DNA of 64,000 nucleotides, from contig OX337228.1 in assembly GCA_946965045.2 (NCBI GenBank), forward strand, positions 3,162,001 through 3,226,000, written 5' to 3'. Below, piece by piece: positions 29,893 to 39,277 of the stretch. Both the position numbers and the translations under genes were made by a program. The DNA is from Epithemia pelagica (lineage: Eukaryota > Bacillariophyta > Bacillariophyceae > Surirellales > Surirellaceae). A model generated the notes under the pieces. That model saw only the letters and a list, made by a program, of their open reading frames with translations. It did no database searches and was not told the DNA's origin. How positions within the stretch are numbered: position 1 is the first letter of the stretch; every line of letters starts with the position of its first letter.

Positions 29893-31764
29893 TTACACGA
29901 GAGATGTTGATCTCATGAGCTCCAAATCCATTGTATTCAAGTTGTGAGGTGTGACTGTCTTAGTATTCCTTCCTCGTATTTGTGTTAACATGGAACTAGG
30001 AGATACCAAGTCCCGAATGGCTGGATCTTCTGAATTCATGGCATGATTCATCAAACCAACTGTTGTTTCCAAGTGTTTTGTACTCTGGGTCATGGTTTTG
30101 ACAGGTCGGGACGTTTTGTTGTTAGATTTCGGTGTTCTGTTGTTGTGTCGTGGTGTCCCAGGTTGCCTCACACGCGGGGACCTTGGTGATCTGGCTGATC
30201 GTGGTGGTGTGGTGCTGTTGTTGCTGTATAACGCCGACGAAGGAGGGGCCGTTCGGACCGATGGAGACAGAGATGTACCGCTACTCGTGTGGCTTCTTGT
30301 AGAAGGAGAAGACGACCTGACGGCGGATACCGCCGTCGCCGTCGCCGTTGCAGCGGCTTGCTGTGCTTGCGATACAAGCTGCTTTTGCACTTCTAGTTGT
30401 TGTTTCAGCTCTCGAACTTCGTTTTCCAGATAGTTCTCCCGTTTTCGAGATTCGGCAATTGTCTCGTCTTGTTTGGACATGTACCGATCTTTACGCTCAT
30501 TGGCTTTCTCAAGCAAATCGACTGTCTGCGAGAGCATCCCCAACATACCCTCCAATGCCGATTGCGATGATTGAACTTCACCGTAGTCCCCCTGAGCTTG
30601 CGCCAACGCAGCTGCAAAGCTGGTCGCAAACAATAAGCTGTCGACGCAATTCACTTCTGAGTGTAACGAAACGCTGTGACCCAAATACTCATTCATGGCG
30701 CCATCGACGGCAAAATCGCTCCATCCGTACTCCTTGACCACAGTTTCCGCGCAGCGCCGGCACAGCCGTACAAGCGGATCCCACTTTGTCTTTGCATCTT
30801 CTGGTTTTAAAGACTTGATGATTGCGGTAAAGCCAATCGCAGCTTCAGGGGCAATGTATGGGACAAGCAGATTGTCGGTCAGCTCGAGCAATATAGCTGC
30901 AGTAACAATATTACGGTTTTTCTCAAGGTACCGGCAGACGACTTCACTCAGGAAGAAACTGGTGTTCTTATCGTCCTCCTTTATAGATTCAAAAGATCGT
31001 ACAAGGATACGGAATGTGGGATATGGTAGCTTTGTAAGGTCTTTTTTGTCGAGCTGTGTGAAATTGTCCAAACACAGTCGATTTGCAGATTGAAAGAGTC
31101 GTGCGTCCTGATACTCGTTGGCCGAAACAAGATATCTCAGGGCGTTCTCCACGTTTAAATCTTTTTGAATAAACCTCGTCACAGCCAGGGTAAGAGATTC
31201 CACTTCAAATATTCTTGCCAGATGACGAAGAGACACGGCATTCCCCGCATTGATTAGACCCTCCCCTGCTGCTGATTGATTTGACATATCGTCTGTTGAG
31301 GAAGTAAATGACATTGTTGAGTTGGCAGTGGCAATGGTGCCATTACTAGAAATACCAACATTGGATGTGGAGTACATAAAATCCAGCAAAACAGGAAAGT
31401 TGCGAACATCTCTCTGGTCAAGTTCGACCTTCGTTGAAGGCAGCATGTTCTTGTTGGATCTGTGATTTTGCTTGTCGATTGCCTTTGGAACAACCCTTCT
31501 GAAGAAACCACTGTTTCGACCTCCAAAACACAACACGCTTCGATGAACATGATGCGTATATGATTGGAGCTCATTGGTAACTACCACTATGGTGAAGTCG
31601 GCTAATGTTGCCGAAGGGTCGCCTCTCCATGTCAATCGCTTTGACCGGTCCGTATATGCGACTCCGTCACTCTCCATCATCTCGTCAAACGTCCCGGATG
31701 CTTGTATTGCAAGCGGTGATTCCATTCCATTGTGTTGACTCAGCTGATGTTTCTTCATTCTCAT
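29893..31764 (-). CDS. BTB/POZ domain protein with C-terminal coiled coil
   Basis: 623 residues from the ATG at 31764. Residues ~45-200 form a BTB/POZ-like domain: DFTIVVVTNELQSYTHHVHRSVLCFGGRNSGFFRRVV, split by an insert from VELDQRDVRNFPVLLDFMYS and the Ala/Leu helices VSLRHLARIFEV. A BACK-like helical region follows. A coiled coil (ESRKRENYLENEVRELKQQL) then precedes a long Ser/Pro/Arg-rich disordered tail. BTB proteins often serve as Cullin-3 substrate adaptors or oligomerisation modules, but no substrate-binding Kelch or MATH domain is visible, so the partner is unknown. The gene is divergent from the thiolase gene, with ~330 bp between them. Confidence 0.8.
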   Translation of the reverse strand: MRMKKHQLSQHNGMESPLAIQASGTFDEMMESDGVAYTDRSKRLTWRGDPSATLADFTIVVVTNELQSYTHHVHRSVLCFGGRNSGFFRRVVPKAIDKQNHRSNKNMLPSTKVELDQRDVRNFPVLLDFMYSTSNVGISSNGTIATANSTMSFTSSTDDMSNQSAAGEGLINAGNAVSLRHLARIFEVESLTLAVTRFIQKDLNVENALRYLVSANEYQDARLFQSANRLCLDNFTQLDKKDLTKLPYPTFRILVRSFESIKEDDKNTSFFLSEVVCRYLEKNRNIVTAAILLELTDNLLVPYIAPEAAIGFTAIIKSLKPEDAKTKWDPLVRLCRRCAETVVKEYGWSDFAVDGAMNEYLGHSVSLHSEVNCVDSLLFATSFAAALAQAQGDYGEVQSSQSALEGMLGMLSQTVDLLEKANERKDRYMSKQDETIAESRKRENYLENEVRELKQQLEVQKQLVSQAQQAAATATATAVSAVRSSSPSTRSHTSSGTSLSPSVRTAPPSSALYSNNSTTPPRSARSPRSPRVRQPGTPRHNNRTPKSNNKTSRPVKTMTQSTKHLETTVGLMNHAMNSEDPAIRDLVSPSSMLTQIRGRNTKTVTPHNLNTMDLELMRSTSLV

Positions 31765-32090
31765 GACATGGGATCCGATACCCGTCTTGATTTCATCGAT
31801 GCAGACGGTTCAAAAGAAGCGAAGGACCCGCACGATGAACGATTGTGAGCCCACCAAAGGATCGCTAAAAACTGAGCAATCCCCCGGCGCAAAAGAGAGA
31901 AAGGGCTTATATCATGATTCGGAAGAAAACAGTGGCATGCGCGAGAAATCCCGCACGGCCGGCTGAGGGAAGCATGTACTACTGACTGTAATGCGACCAA
32001 CAGCTGTCGCAGATTGGTCTTTCATTTTTTGGGGTTCCTATTTCTATTGATTGTGGCCTTCTGTCAAATGTCCAGAAAACAGAAGTGAAG
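31765..32090. promoter_or_regulatory. Shared divergent promoter region, BTB gene / thiolase
   Basis: The 326 bp between two divergent starts must carry both promoters. No specific element can be named. Confidence 0.4.
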
Positions 32091-33366
32091 ATGGCGAGTA
32101 CCATAGTGATTGCAAGCATTGCTCGCACACCAATTGGGAAGTTTTGTGGCTCGTTAAGTGGTCTGTTGGCTCCTGAACTGGGAGCTCACGCCATCAAAGG
32201 CGCATTGTCCAGTTTGCCAACGGATGTGAAGATTCGAGAAGCTTATCTCGGAAATGTGGTGTCCGCAGGCATTGGGCAAGCACCGGCTCGACAAGCTGTC
32301 AAGGGGGCTAAATTGCCGGATTCCACAATATGTACCACCGTTAACAAAGTTTGTGCATCAGGCATGAAAGCCACTACTTTGGCAGCCCAAACTCTTCAAT
32401 GCGCTGGCTCATCGTCCTCTGCCGGATTTGCCATGTTATCGGGAGGGATGGAGAGTATGTCAAACGTACCGCACTACTTGCCCAAGTCACGATCTGGAAC
32501 CACTCTTGGGCATGCCAAACTGCTTGACGGTGTCATTCACGACGGCTTGTGGGATGTGTATGGTGATCAGCACATGGGGATGTGCGGAGAGAAGTGTGCC
32601 TCTGATCACGGATTTAGACGAGAGGACCAAGATGCATTCGCGATGGAATCTTATAAACGCGCTCAAGCAGCCGTCGCAGGAGGATTCTTTACAGAAATCT
32701 CACCTATCACGATACCACCCAAACGGAAAGGTGGCGATCCTTTGTTGGTCGACAAGGATGACGAACCAGACTCGGTAAATCTGGACAAGTTGTCGAAATT
32801 GAGGCCCGCATTTGACCCTCTGAATGGAACCATTACAGCGGCCAATGCTAGCTCTCTCAACGATGGAGCGGCGGCGATGGTTTTAATGACCGAACAAGAT
32901 GCAATGGATTGGGGCGTTGCACCACTGGCACGAATTCGAGGCTTTGGCGACGCCGAGCAGGATCCAATTAATTTTCCGACATCTCCATCCTTGGCTGTAC
33001 CAGTTGCCCTTGAGCATGCTGGATTGGAGGCGTCTGATATTGAATATCATGAAATCAATGAGGCTTTCTCGGTGGTGGCACTGTACGTTCCAGATGATGC
33101 TCGTGATATGAACGAGAAGAAGCTCTCAATCTGACCACTTTTCTCTTTTGTGCAGAGCGAATATGCGTCTATTGGGGTTGGAACACGACCGAGTGAATGT
33201 TTTCGGTGGAGCTGTGGCCTTGGGACACCCCATAGGCATGAGTGGAGCGAGGATCATTGGAACACTACTTGCGGTATTACGAGCCAAAGATGCCACTTTC
33301 GGCTGTGCCAGTATCTGCAATGGAGGTGGCGGAGCGTCGGCAATTATCATTGAACGAATGAACTAG
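32091..33366 (+). CDS. Acetyl-CoA C-acetyltransferase (thiolase II), two exons
   Basis: Condenses two acetyl-CoA to acetoacetyl-CoA, or the reverse, feeding the mevalonate or ketone/lipid routes. Exon 1 is 32091-33082, the intron 33083-33155 (GTACGT...CAG, 73 bp) and exon 2 33156-33366, giving 400 residues as usual for the family. The junction restores V-V-A-L-A-N-M. The acyl-accepting Cys is Cys88 in NKVCASGM. The catalytic pair is His in GGAVALGHPIGMSGAR and Cys in CASICNGGGGAS. NEAFSVVAL supplies the Asn-Glu motif. The start is the ATG at 32091 just after a GTG. The N-terminus begins directly with the thiolase fold and the C-terminus lacks an SKL-type peroxisomal signal, so a cytosolic enzyme is most likely. 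Confidence 0.95.
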
Positions 33367-33446
33367 TAGAAGTGATCGATGCGAATACAAACAAGTCAAA
33401 TAGGTGGAGCATAATTTGTCCTGCATTAAGACGGTGTTTTGGTGTG

Positions 33447-34835
33447 CTACGAGAGGGGCTTCCAAAAGCCCCAACATTGTCCTTCACAAACCTCTATAGG
33501 TTTTGAACATGATCGACATCTTTTCTTGGCGTTCCGATCGACTGCCAGGGCCCCCTCTTGAAGTTTAGCAATGTGGGCTTGAATCTTGTCCATTTGTCGC
33601 AACAATGTACGCCGAACATTCTTACTAGTGCTCTTCTCTCGTAGAACAGAGAGCTCGTTGTACTGAACTTGCAACTCACTCTGATCGAACACCTCCAAGA
33701 ATGTGAAGTAGCAGCTCTTCCATGATTGATGCCGTCCGCAGTGGTATTCTCTCAACACATTGGTACAATCCGGACAGACGAGAACTAGAGTACGACATAC
33801 TGTGCACAATTTTGACCCTGAAAGCTGTTCGAAGGGACTGAAGCATTCAATGCATTTTCCGACAATTTCATGGGATTCCTTAGAGATGTTCTCCATGTCT
33901 CCCAGGCGACAGTCCGAGGGCCGGACGGCAACTCGTTGGTCAAACACAAAATTCAACCCACGGAAAAGGCCATGATCCCCATATTCCTCCAAGTATCGAT
34001 GTATCCCTCCTTTCAATTGCGAAACATCTTTTACCCCTCGTTTCTTCAGCATGACCGAAGCCTTCTCGCAACGAATTCCACCGGTGCAGTACATCAGCAC
34101 CTTCTTATCCCGCAAAGAGTCTGCATTGTGAGCGCAGAATGTGTCGTCAAAGGAGCTGAACGTCATTGTATTTGGGTTGATTGCTTGGTGATTTGTGTTA
34201 GGATTGACAAAATGCCCAATGTCGTACTCAAAAGTATTCCGAACGTCAAGAAGTACCACGTTGTCATTCGCCAAGATTGCATCATGGAACTCAGAGGGAG
34301 ATAGATGTGTGCCCCCAAGTTTTGGGATATCCTCCACAGGTATCGAATCGTTGGTGCTGATTATTTCCTTCACCACAGCTATTTTCAGATCTGGAAAGGG
34401 CTCAATCGATGATCCAACGCCAACGGTGGATCTTTTCCAATCAATATCAACGAACAAATATTCAGTGGCTGAATCCGCGCCCGATGGATGCTCAACTCCA
34501 TCGGGGACTCCAAACTCACGCACAAGTTCAAACTTTTCAACTTCGTCAATGTATCTTTGCAGACCGTCTGGGGATGCAGCTGAAAGGTTGCCGTTGACTC
34601 CTTCGCGAGAGAGCAAGATTCGTCCTTTCAATCCGAGTCGTTCACAAAGACCTCTTTGATAGGACTCAAGTCGCTTTTCATAGTACGATGCATAAAGATG
34701 TAACAAAGGATACTGGCTGGGGAGAAAGTACTTGTAGAACAGTACGATGGATGAATGAAATGTCGGACCATCTTGCTGGACTGGAAGTTGTTGTCGATTG
34801 TCGTTCATGGTCGAAAAATGTGGTCTGACCGACAT
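33447..34835 (-). CDS. Rhodanese-domain protein of the TrhO/TSTD2 (UPF0176) type
   Basis: 462 residues from the ATG at 34835 (a second in-frame Met lies nine codons on). The N-terminal domain (FYKYFLPSQYPLLHLYASYYEKRL ... GRILLSREGVNGNL) and the rhodanese domain (VVLLDVRNTFEYDIGHF ... MYCTGGIRCEKAS) match the TrhO/TSTD2 family. Bacterial TrhO makes 5-hydroxyuridine at tRNA position 34; the eukaryotic role is less clear. The active-loop Cys is Cys250. After the family core (FVFDQRVAVR) come about eight Cys residues in CxxC pairs (CIECF, CTVC, CPDC, CRSC), likely a zinc-binding tail. The gene is convergent with the thiolase (80 bp between stops) and intronless. Confidence 0.88.
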   Translation of the reverse strand: MSVRPHFSTMNDNRQQLPVQQDGPTFHSSIVLFYKYFLPSQYPLLHLYASYYEKRLESYQRGLCERLGLKGRILLSREGVNGNLSAASPDGLQRYIDEVEKFELVREFGVPDGVEHPSGADSATEYLFVDIDWKRSTVGVGSSIEPFPDLKIAVVKEIISTNDSIPVEDIPKLGGTHLSPSEFHDAILANDNVVLLDVRNTFEYDIGHFVNPNTNHQAINPNTMTFSSFDDTFCAHNADSLRDKKVLMYCTGGIRCEKASVMLKKRGVKDVSQLKGGIHRYLEEYGDHGLFRGLNFVFDQRVAVRPSDCRLGDMENISKESHEIVGKCIECFSPFEQLSGSKLCTVCRTLVLVCPDCTNVLREYHCGRHQSWKSCYFTFLEVFDQSELQVQYNELSVLREKSTSKNVRRTLLRQMDKIQAHIAKLQEGALAVDRNAKKRCRSCSKPIEVCEGQCWGFWKPLS

Positions 34836-35152
34836 CCGACCACTGGATACGGATACCCTTAGGTAGTAGTGCTAGCTACTCGATCTACCATAGCTACAAG
34901 TTCACAGGGATTAGGGATGTTTCTATCGCAACACAATCCAAAAGTCCACGTCCTTCCTACTCCTACGAAAATTCGACAATACAACAACAGAAGATACTAT
35001 TTTCATGTTGTTATGGATGCCCTCGTTTGAAATGGTTCACAAGTGCTGAGAGCAAATGTGCATATAAGAGTTACATGCGACAGTCACACGACCAACCCCA
35101 CTTCCAGTTCCAGCAGCTAGAGTAGGACTTCAAGTTTTCATCGAGCGAACGC
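34836..35152. other. Intergenic region
   Basis: Promoter side of the rhodanese gene and 3' side of NDUFA13. It carries one TACTCCTA (TAGGAGTA complement) at 34958-34965. Nothing else is seen. Confidence 0.5.
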
Positions 35153-35694
35153 TTATTTCTTGGTGAATTTGTTTAGTGGAGAGAATGGTTCCGGCACCCA
35201 GCGGTTCGATAAGTAGACACTCTCTCCAACTTTCCATCCAGGAACATCTTTCATAGTTTCTCGTTCGAATGCCAAAGCTTTTTCCTTCTGTGCAATATAC
35301 GCTAGGTCAGACTCTGCCTGGAGAAATGGCACCATTGTAATCCGCGCTTCACGTTCAAGGAAATTTTCCTTTGAGATTCGGGTATTTTCGTTGGTAATCA
35401 TCCAATAACCGTATACCGTTGCAAATATACCAGCTCCCCACATCATTCTAGCACTTGGTCCACGGGCTCTGGCTTTTTCGAAAAAATTGATCTGTTAAAG
35501 AGAGATATTTTCATTGCGTTGATAAAAGAACCAAGTTCGGGATAAGACCTAATAGACCAGATTGTGGCAGAAACAATGTGTGTGTGCGAGGAAGTGTCGA
35601 CCGCTTCAGCACCTTGTTGTCAACTCACCTCAGGGAAACCTCCCGGTGGAGGCATATCCTGCTTGTAATTCTTAAATTCGGGGCGGAAACTCAT
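35153..35694 (-). CDS. NDUFA13: NADH dehydrogenase (complex I) subunit NDUFA13/GRIM-19, two exons
   Basis: Accessory subunit of mitochondrial respiratory complex I in the inner membrane. Exon 1 is 35694-35629 (22 codons), the intron 35628-35492 (GTGAGT...CAG, 137 bp, phase 0) and exon 2 35491-35153, giving 134 residues against 144 in human. Exon 1 supplies the family N-terminus (KQDMPPPGGFPE). Exon 2 opens with INFFEKARARGPSAR, then one transmembrane helix (MMWGAGIFATVYGYWMI), then the conserved REARITMVPFLQAESDLAYI and MKDVPGWKVGESVYLSNRWVP. The second exon alone starts at a Met inside the TM helix and would look like a truncated ORF; the upstream exon resolves it. Divergent from the alpha/beta hydrolase gene. 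Confidence 0.95.
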
Positions 35695-36071
35695 GGTGAT
35701 GAAAACGGATTCAACAAACTTCGATGACAAAGAGTACGCCTCCTTTGGATGGGTCCATCAACAACATGAACATGAGTGTGGATGATGTGCGGGTGTGGGA
35801 CGCCGTCGCGATGGTACAAAATACCTGTATAGTCATATTGATTACCTTATTATATTTACTCTGAATCCTATAGTAATCTTTTGTGGTCAGTGTCTGGTCA
35901 TGGCAAATGGCAACGCCCTACCTCTAGCTCTAGCTAGAGCCCCACCATCGCGACATCATGTGAGCCACAAAAAATTTGGAAAAAATGAGACCTTTAGATT
36001 TCAGACGAACCATACAATCTTTGGATATCTTTGAGTGAGAGCATCACAAATAATCATATCGAACGAAGATC
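35695..36071. promoter_or_regulatory. Shared divergent promoter region, NDUFA13 / hydrolase
   Basis: 377 bp between divergent starts. No named motif was found. Confidence 0.35.
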
Positions 36072-37622
36072 ATGCGACACGGTCCCGTGATACGTGCAAT
36101 GACGAAAGCGGCCTTGACGTCTTCCACCACCACCAGGAGAGACGTTCCGATCGATGACATGCTACAGAGCCAACCAGTGCCATGTCAAAGCAGAAGCCAA
36201 CGTGTGACGAGGAGCAGTCTGGCCGTTGGACTGGGAGATACAACTAGTAGCGTCCCAGCAGATGGAACCATATCAGAGACTGTGATTCCCGTTCCCGTGC
36301 CTGAAGAATCCGCACTGTATGCCATTCCATCCAATCTTTCTCCCATCTACCGTCGGATTCCGACACTTGCAAATTTGGGGATATGGACGGCATCATTATC
36401 GTTGTCAGCTCTCTCTTCGTTCAGAAAAATTGAATGGATGTGGATCCGTTCCCTTGTTGCTCTCCGTACGAACAAAGTACAATGGAGCAAGGTTCTCAAT
36501 TTTGTGGTCAAAACAGTTGTCTTGGCACTGGCCTTTTCCGTGACAATTCAAGAAACCTTGTTGCCACCCTCTAGAATATCGACCGAGCAGCTCGTGCAAA
36601 AGTACTTCTTGCCCTCCAAGTTTTCACTGTACGAGCCAATCGGATTTGAAGCAAAGCAGGGCACAGATAGCACGTTGACATTGGGAGTCCACCATTTGGT
36701 GTGTCCAGCGGAATCCATTTCGGTCAATCAAACTGGATTGATTTATTTGAATCATGGGTTTGGAGCCTCCTCCTTGTCTTGGCTTCCGGCTATGAGACCC
36801 CTGGTAGAAAGGCTTGGGTATCGCTGCGCTGTGGCCCACGATGCACCAGGGTTTGGTTTCACGGCTCGTCCCGATCCCCGGGGTCATGAGAATGGACTGG
36901 AACCCTATACATCGCGAGGTTCCTCGGCGATTGGATGTCATCTTGTTTCCAAATTCCAAAAAGATCCTGCGGAACGACTGGTTCTCATGGGGCATTCCAT
37001 GGGTGCCGTCACGACGCTTCGTATGGCACTGCAACTACCGGATCATGTGGAAACACGCATCGTCTTGGTAGCGCCCGCTTTGGGTCTACGACCAAGCAGC
37101 AGAACAAAGAGGAGGTCACGTACTTCAACAACAACAACTTCACGAGCAATGGCGGTAAGACGGCATGTATCGACCCTGCTTCAACGAGTGACGGATCCGA
37201 TTGGTGCCTATGTATTGCGTCGCGCCGTGGGTCGACGGGGATTTTGGAGGGCAGGATTGCAAGTGGCGTGGGGAAGTGCTGGGAAGGTATCGGATACCGA
37301 TGTCTTGAGATTTCAATGGCCCTCCATTGTACAAGGTTGGGATCGGGGGCTGATTACCTTTTCTCGAGCTCAATTTGTTCCTATGGAAGAGACAGACCAA
37401 GAGTTGCTTCAACAGGTCCTGTCTCGGCCCAATACAACGATTCATGTCATTTACGGGGACCGTGACCGCGTTGTACCACCCCGTACCATTCAAAGCTTTT
37501 TCCAGTCGCATGCCCCAGCAGTTACATTGACAGAACTACCAGGGCTGGGACATGACCCTTTCGAAGAAGACGTTCCTCTCTTTGTGGATACTGTAATGCA
37601 ACTATTGCAGCCGACCGCGTAA
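36072..37622 (+). CDS. Membrane-anchored alpha/beta hydrolase
   Basis: 516 residues. After ~75 polar residues, hydrophobic segments near residues 95-165 (ANLGIWTASLSLSALSS and VLNFVVKTVVLALAFSV) suggest a membrane anchor. The hydrolase fold follows: oxyanion motif LNHGFGASSLSW, HDAPGFGF, the nucleophile elbow GHSMG with Ser309, the acid in YGDRDRVV (Asp463 or Asp465) and His494 in GLGHDPFE. The triad is therefore complete. The closest broad groups are epoxide hydrolase/lipase-like serine hydrolases; the substrate cannot be told from sequence. A Ser/Thr/Arg-rich insert (about 350-365) sits in the cap region. Intronless; the start ATG opens the frame and fits the context. Confidence 0.88.
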   Translation: MRHGPVIRAMTKAALTSSTTTRRDVPIDDMLQSQPVPCQSRSQRVTRSSLAVGLGDTTSSVPADGTISETVIPVPVPEESALYAIPSNLSPIYRRIPTLANLGIWTASLSLSALSSFRKIEWMWIRSLVALRTNKVQWSKVLNFVVKTVVLALAFSVTIQETLLPPSRISTEQLVQKYFLPSKFSLYEPIGFEAKQGTDSTLTLGVHHLVCPAESISVNQTGLIYLNHGFGASSLSWLPAMRPLVERLGYRCAVAHDAPGFGFTARPDPRGHENGLEPYTSRGSSAIGCHLVSKFQKDPAERLVLMGHSMGAVTTLRMALQLPDHVETRIVLVAPALGLRPSSRTKRRSRTSTTTTSRAMAVRRHVSTLLQRVTDPIGAYVLRRAVGRRGFWRAGLQVAWGSAGKVSDTDVLRFQWPSIVQGWDRGLITFSRAQFVPMEETDQELLQQVLSRPNTTIHVIYGDRDRVVPPRTIQSFFQSHAPAVTLTELPGLGHDPFEEDVPLFVDTVMQLLQPTA

Positions 37623-37793
37623 GCATATCCATAAATAGCTGCTCCTATCCGTCTCACTTTCTACTACAATCTTTACAATTGGCTTTGATCTTGAACGAGT
37701 CTCGTTTCGAATTGGCCGTTACCTTCTTTCGCTTATACATGTCATTACCATTACCTACTACCTATTCCTAAAAGTACAGAGTGTGGGGGTTTC

Positions 37794-39175
37794 TTATTGA
37801 TGGGATGAAGGCGCCACAACAATGGGGTTCTCATGCGTCCCTTCCACAGCCGTGACTGAATTCTTGTCATTTGGATCTTGTTGTTCTTCTGGAGGGTCCT
37901 CCTTGGACTCGGCGGCCATGAGTTCCAACATTTCTCGTTCGGTTGCCTGCAACAATTTGTCAAATAGACACAAGAACAATTCGTCACATAGACACAAGAA
38001 AAGGTGAGAGAATCCTGTACAGTTCACAACACGACAAGGAATACTTCACGACCCACCGCGACAGCAACGATCCTTACCTGTCCAGTAAACCACAATACAG
38101 CTCTCGGACAGACTTCTCCTCGCAGAGCTTGGGCAATCTCAAAGTCATCGGTGAATTGTTCTTCCATTTCCTCCACTTCTTCTTCGTCCATGGTTTCAAT
38201 GTTTTGATTGGTTGGCATGGGAGGTGGCGTGAACCAATGAAAGAAGGACTCTTTCTTTTCTGTTTTCGTCACGGTTCGAATCTGCCCCGCTTTCTTACCC
38301 TTGCCCCGTTGTTTCTTTTGAAAGCGACGAAAGGTCAAACAATGTTCGTCGTCCCGCCAATCAATAGTACAGCCAGTCACGTGTTTCAACAAGGGTTCAT
38401 CGGACAGGAGTAAGTTGGGAACTTGATATGTTTTAGTCAAGACAGTATTGGAAAAGTAGGGATTGGATTGAAAGTGAAAAGAAATGCAAAATCCCTGTCC
38501 CTTGTCGTCATCGACACAGGTCACATCCTGCAAATGTTCCAAGCAATCGACATCGTCTTCGGTAATGATTTCTCCCACTGTATCGTGATTGGATAAGGCT
38601 GTGACCCAAAAATGAGGAATTCCTGCAACAGCAACTTCCTCATCGGGTGCAGCTACTGCGGCTCCATTGGACCCTGCTGCTTCGCCTTCTTCCCGCTGGT
38701 TGCCAGGTGAATCGGTGGCAGGTTGGTCTGGATGTTGTTGTTGTTGTTGTTGTTCAGAGTTGCTATCAGTATGGTTTCCATTGTAAGTGGTAGCTCTCTC
38801 CGTAGTGTCATTGTCGTCCTGTCCTTGAACAATAACCTTGCGCTTTTGGTAGAGAGGTTCAAAGAGTTTTGCATAGCGACGTTCCAGTACGGCTCGTTCT
38901 TGAGTGTATTGCTCCATGATACTTTCCCGTTCTTTATCCAAAGCTTGTAACTCTTCGACGCGTTTCACAACAGGGGCTGGCAACCGACTCATGATATTCT
39001 CTTCGTCCTCATCATCGTCGTCGTCCTCCTCCTCCTCGTCCTCGTCATTGGTTTCATTGTCTGGCTCATCCTCTTCGTCCTCCTCTTTGTTTTCGGGATA
39101 TTCGACAACTGCTTGTTCTTGGGTATCATTCTTTTTGTCTTCTGCCTCTTCAGGCGATGCCGATTCGGGTGCCAT
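37794..39175 (-). CDS. NAP1: Nucleosome assembly protein 1 (NAP1) family histone chaperone, two exons
   Basis: Histone H2A-H2B chaperone shuttling between cytosol and nucleus. Exon 1 is 39175-38078, the intron 38077-37947 (GTAAGG...CAG, 131 bp) and exon 2 37946-37794, giving 416 residues. An acidic N-terminal tail is followed by the NAP fold. The long dimerisation helix is VVKRVEELQALDKERESIM and ERRYAKLFEPLYQKR. Core motifs are IPHFWVTALSNHDTVGE, FHFQSNPYFSN and FFHWFTPP, with the family's ADFEIAQALR-like end given by DDFEIAQALRGEVCPRAVLWFTGQ. A Gln-run from CAA/CAG repeats lies in an insert near 38735-38760. Exon 2 is a hydrophilic tail. The intron holds a short direct repeat (ATAGACACAAGAA twice). 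Confidence 0.92.
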
Positions 39176-39277
39176 GATCGAATCCTTTTAGTAGAGATAC
39201 TGAAAAGAAGCGCTCTCGAATGTAAAATGTAGCGCCATTGTGTTGTTGGGGTTGGGAGACGCGCAGGCGTCCAGCAA
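39176..39277. promoter_or_regulatory. Very short divergent promoter, NAP1 / ThiDE
   Basis: Only ~100 bp (about 200 bp if ThiDE starts at 39380) separates two divergent start codons, so the two genes probably share one bidirectional promoter. Confidence 0.45.

Noticed and set aside
35153-35446. NDUFA13 as a 97-residue truncated gene
   Set aside because: An upstream exon at 35694-35629 and a clean splice restore the complete family N-terminus.
38735-38760. GTT/CAA repeat in NAP1 as an independent repeat locus
   Set aside because: It is an in-frame Gln run inside a disordered insert of the NAP1 coding region.
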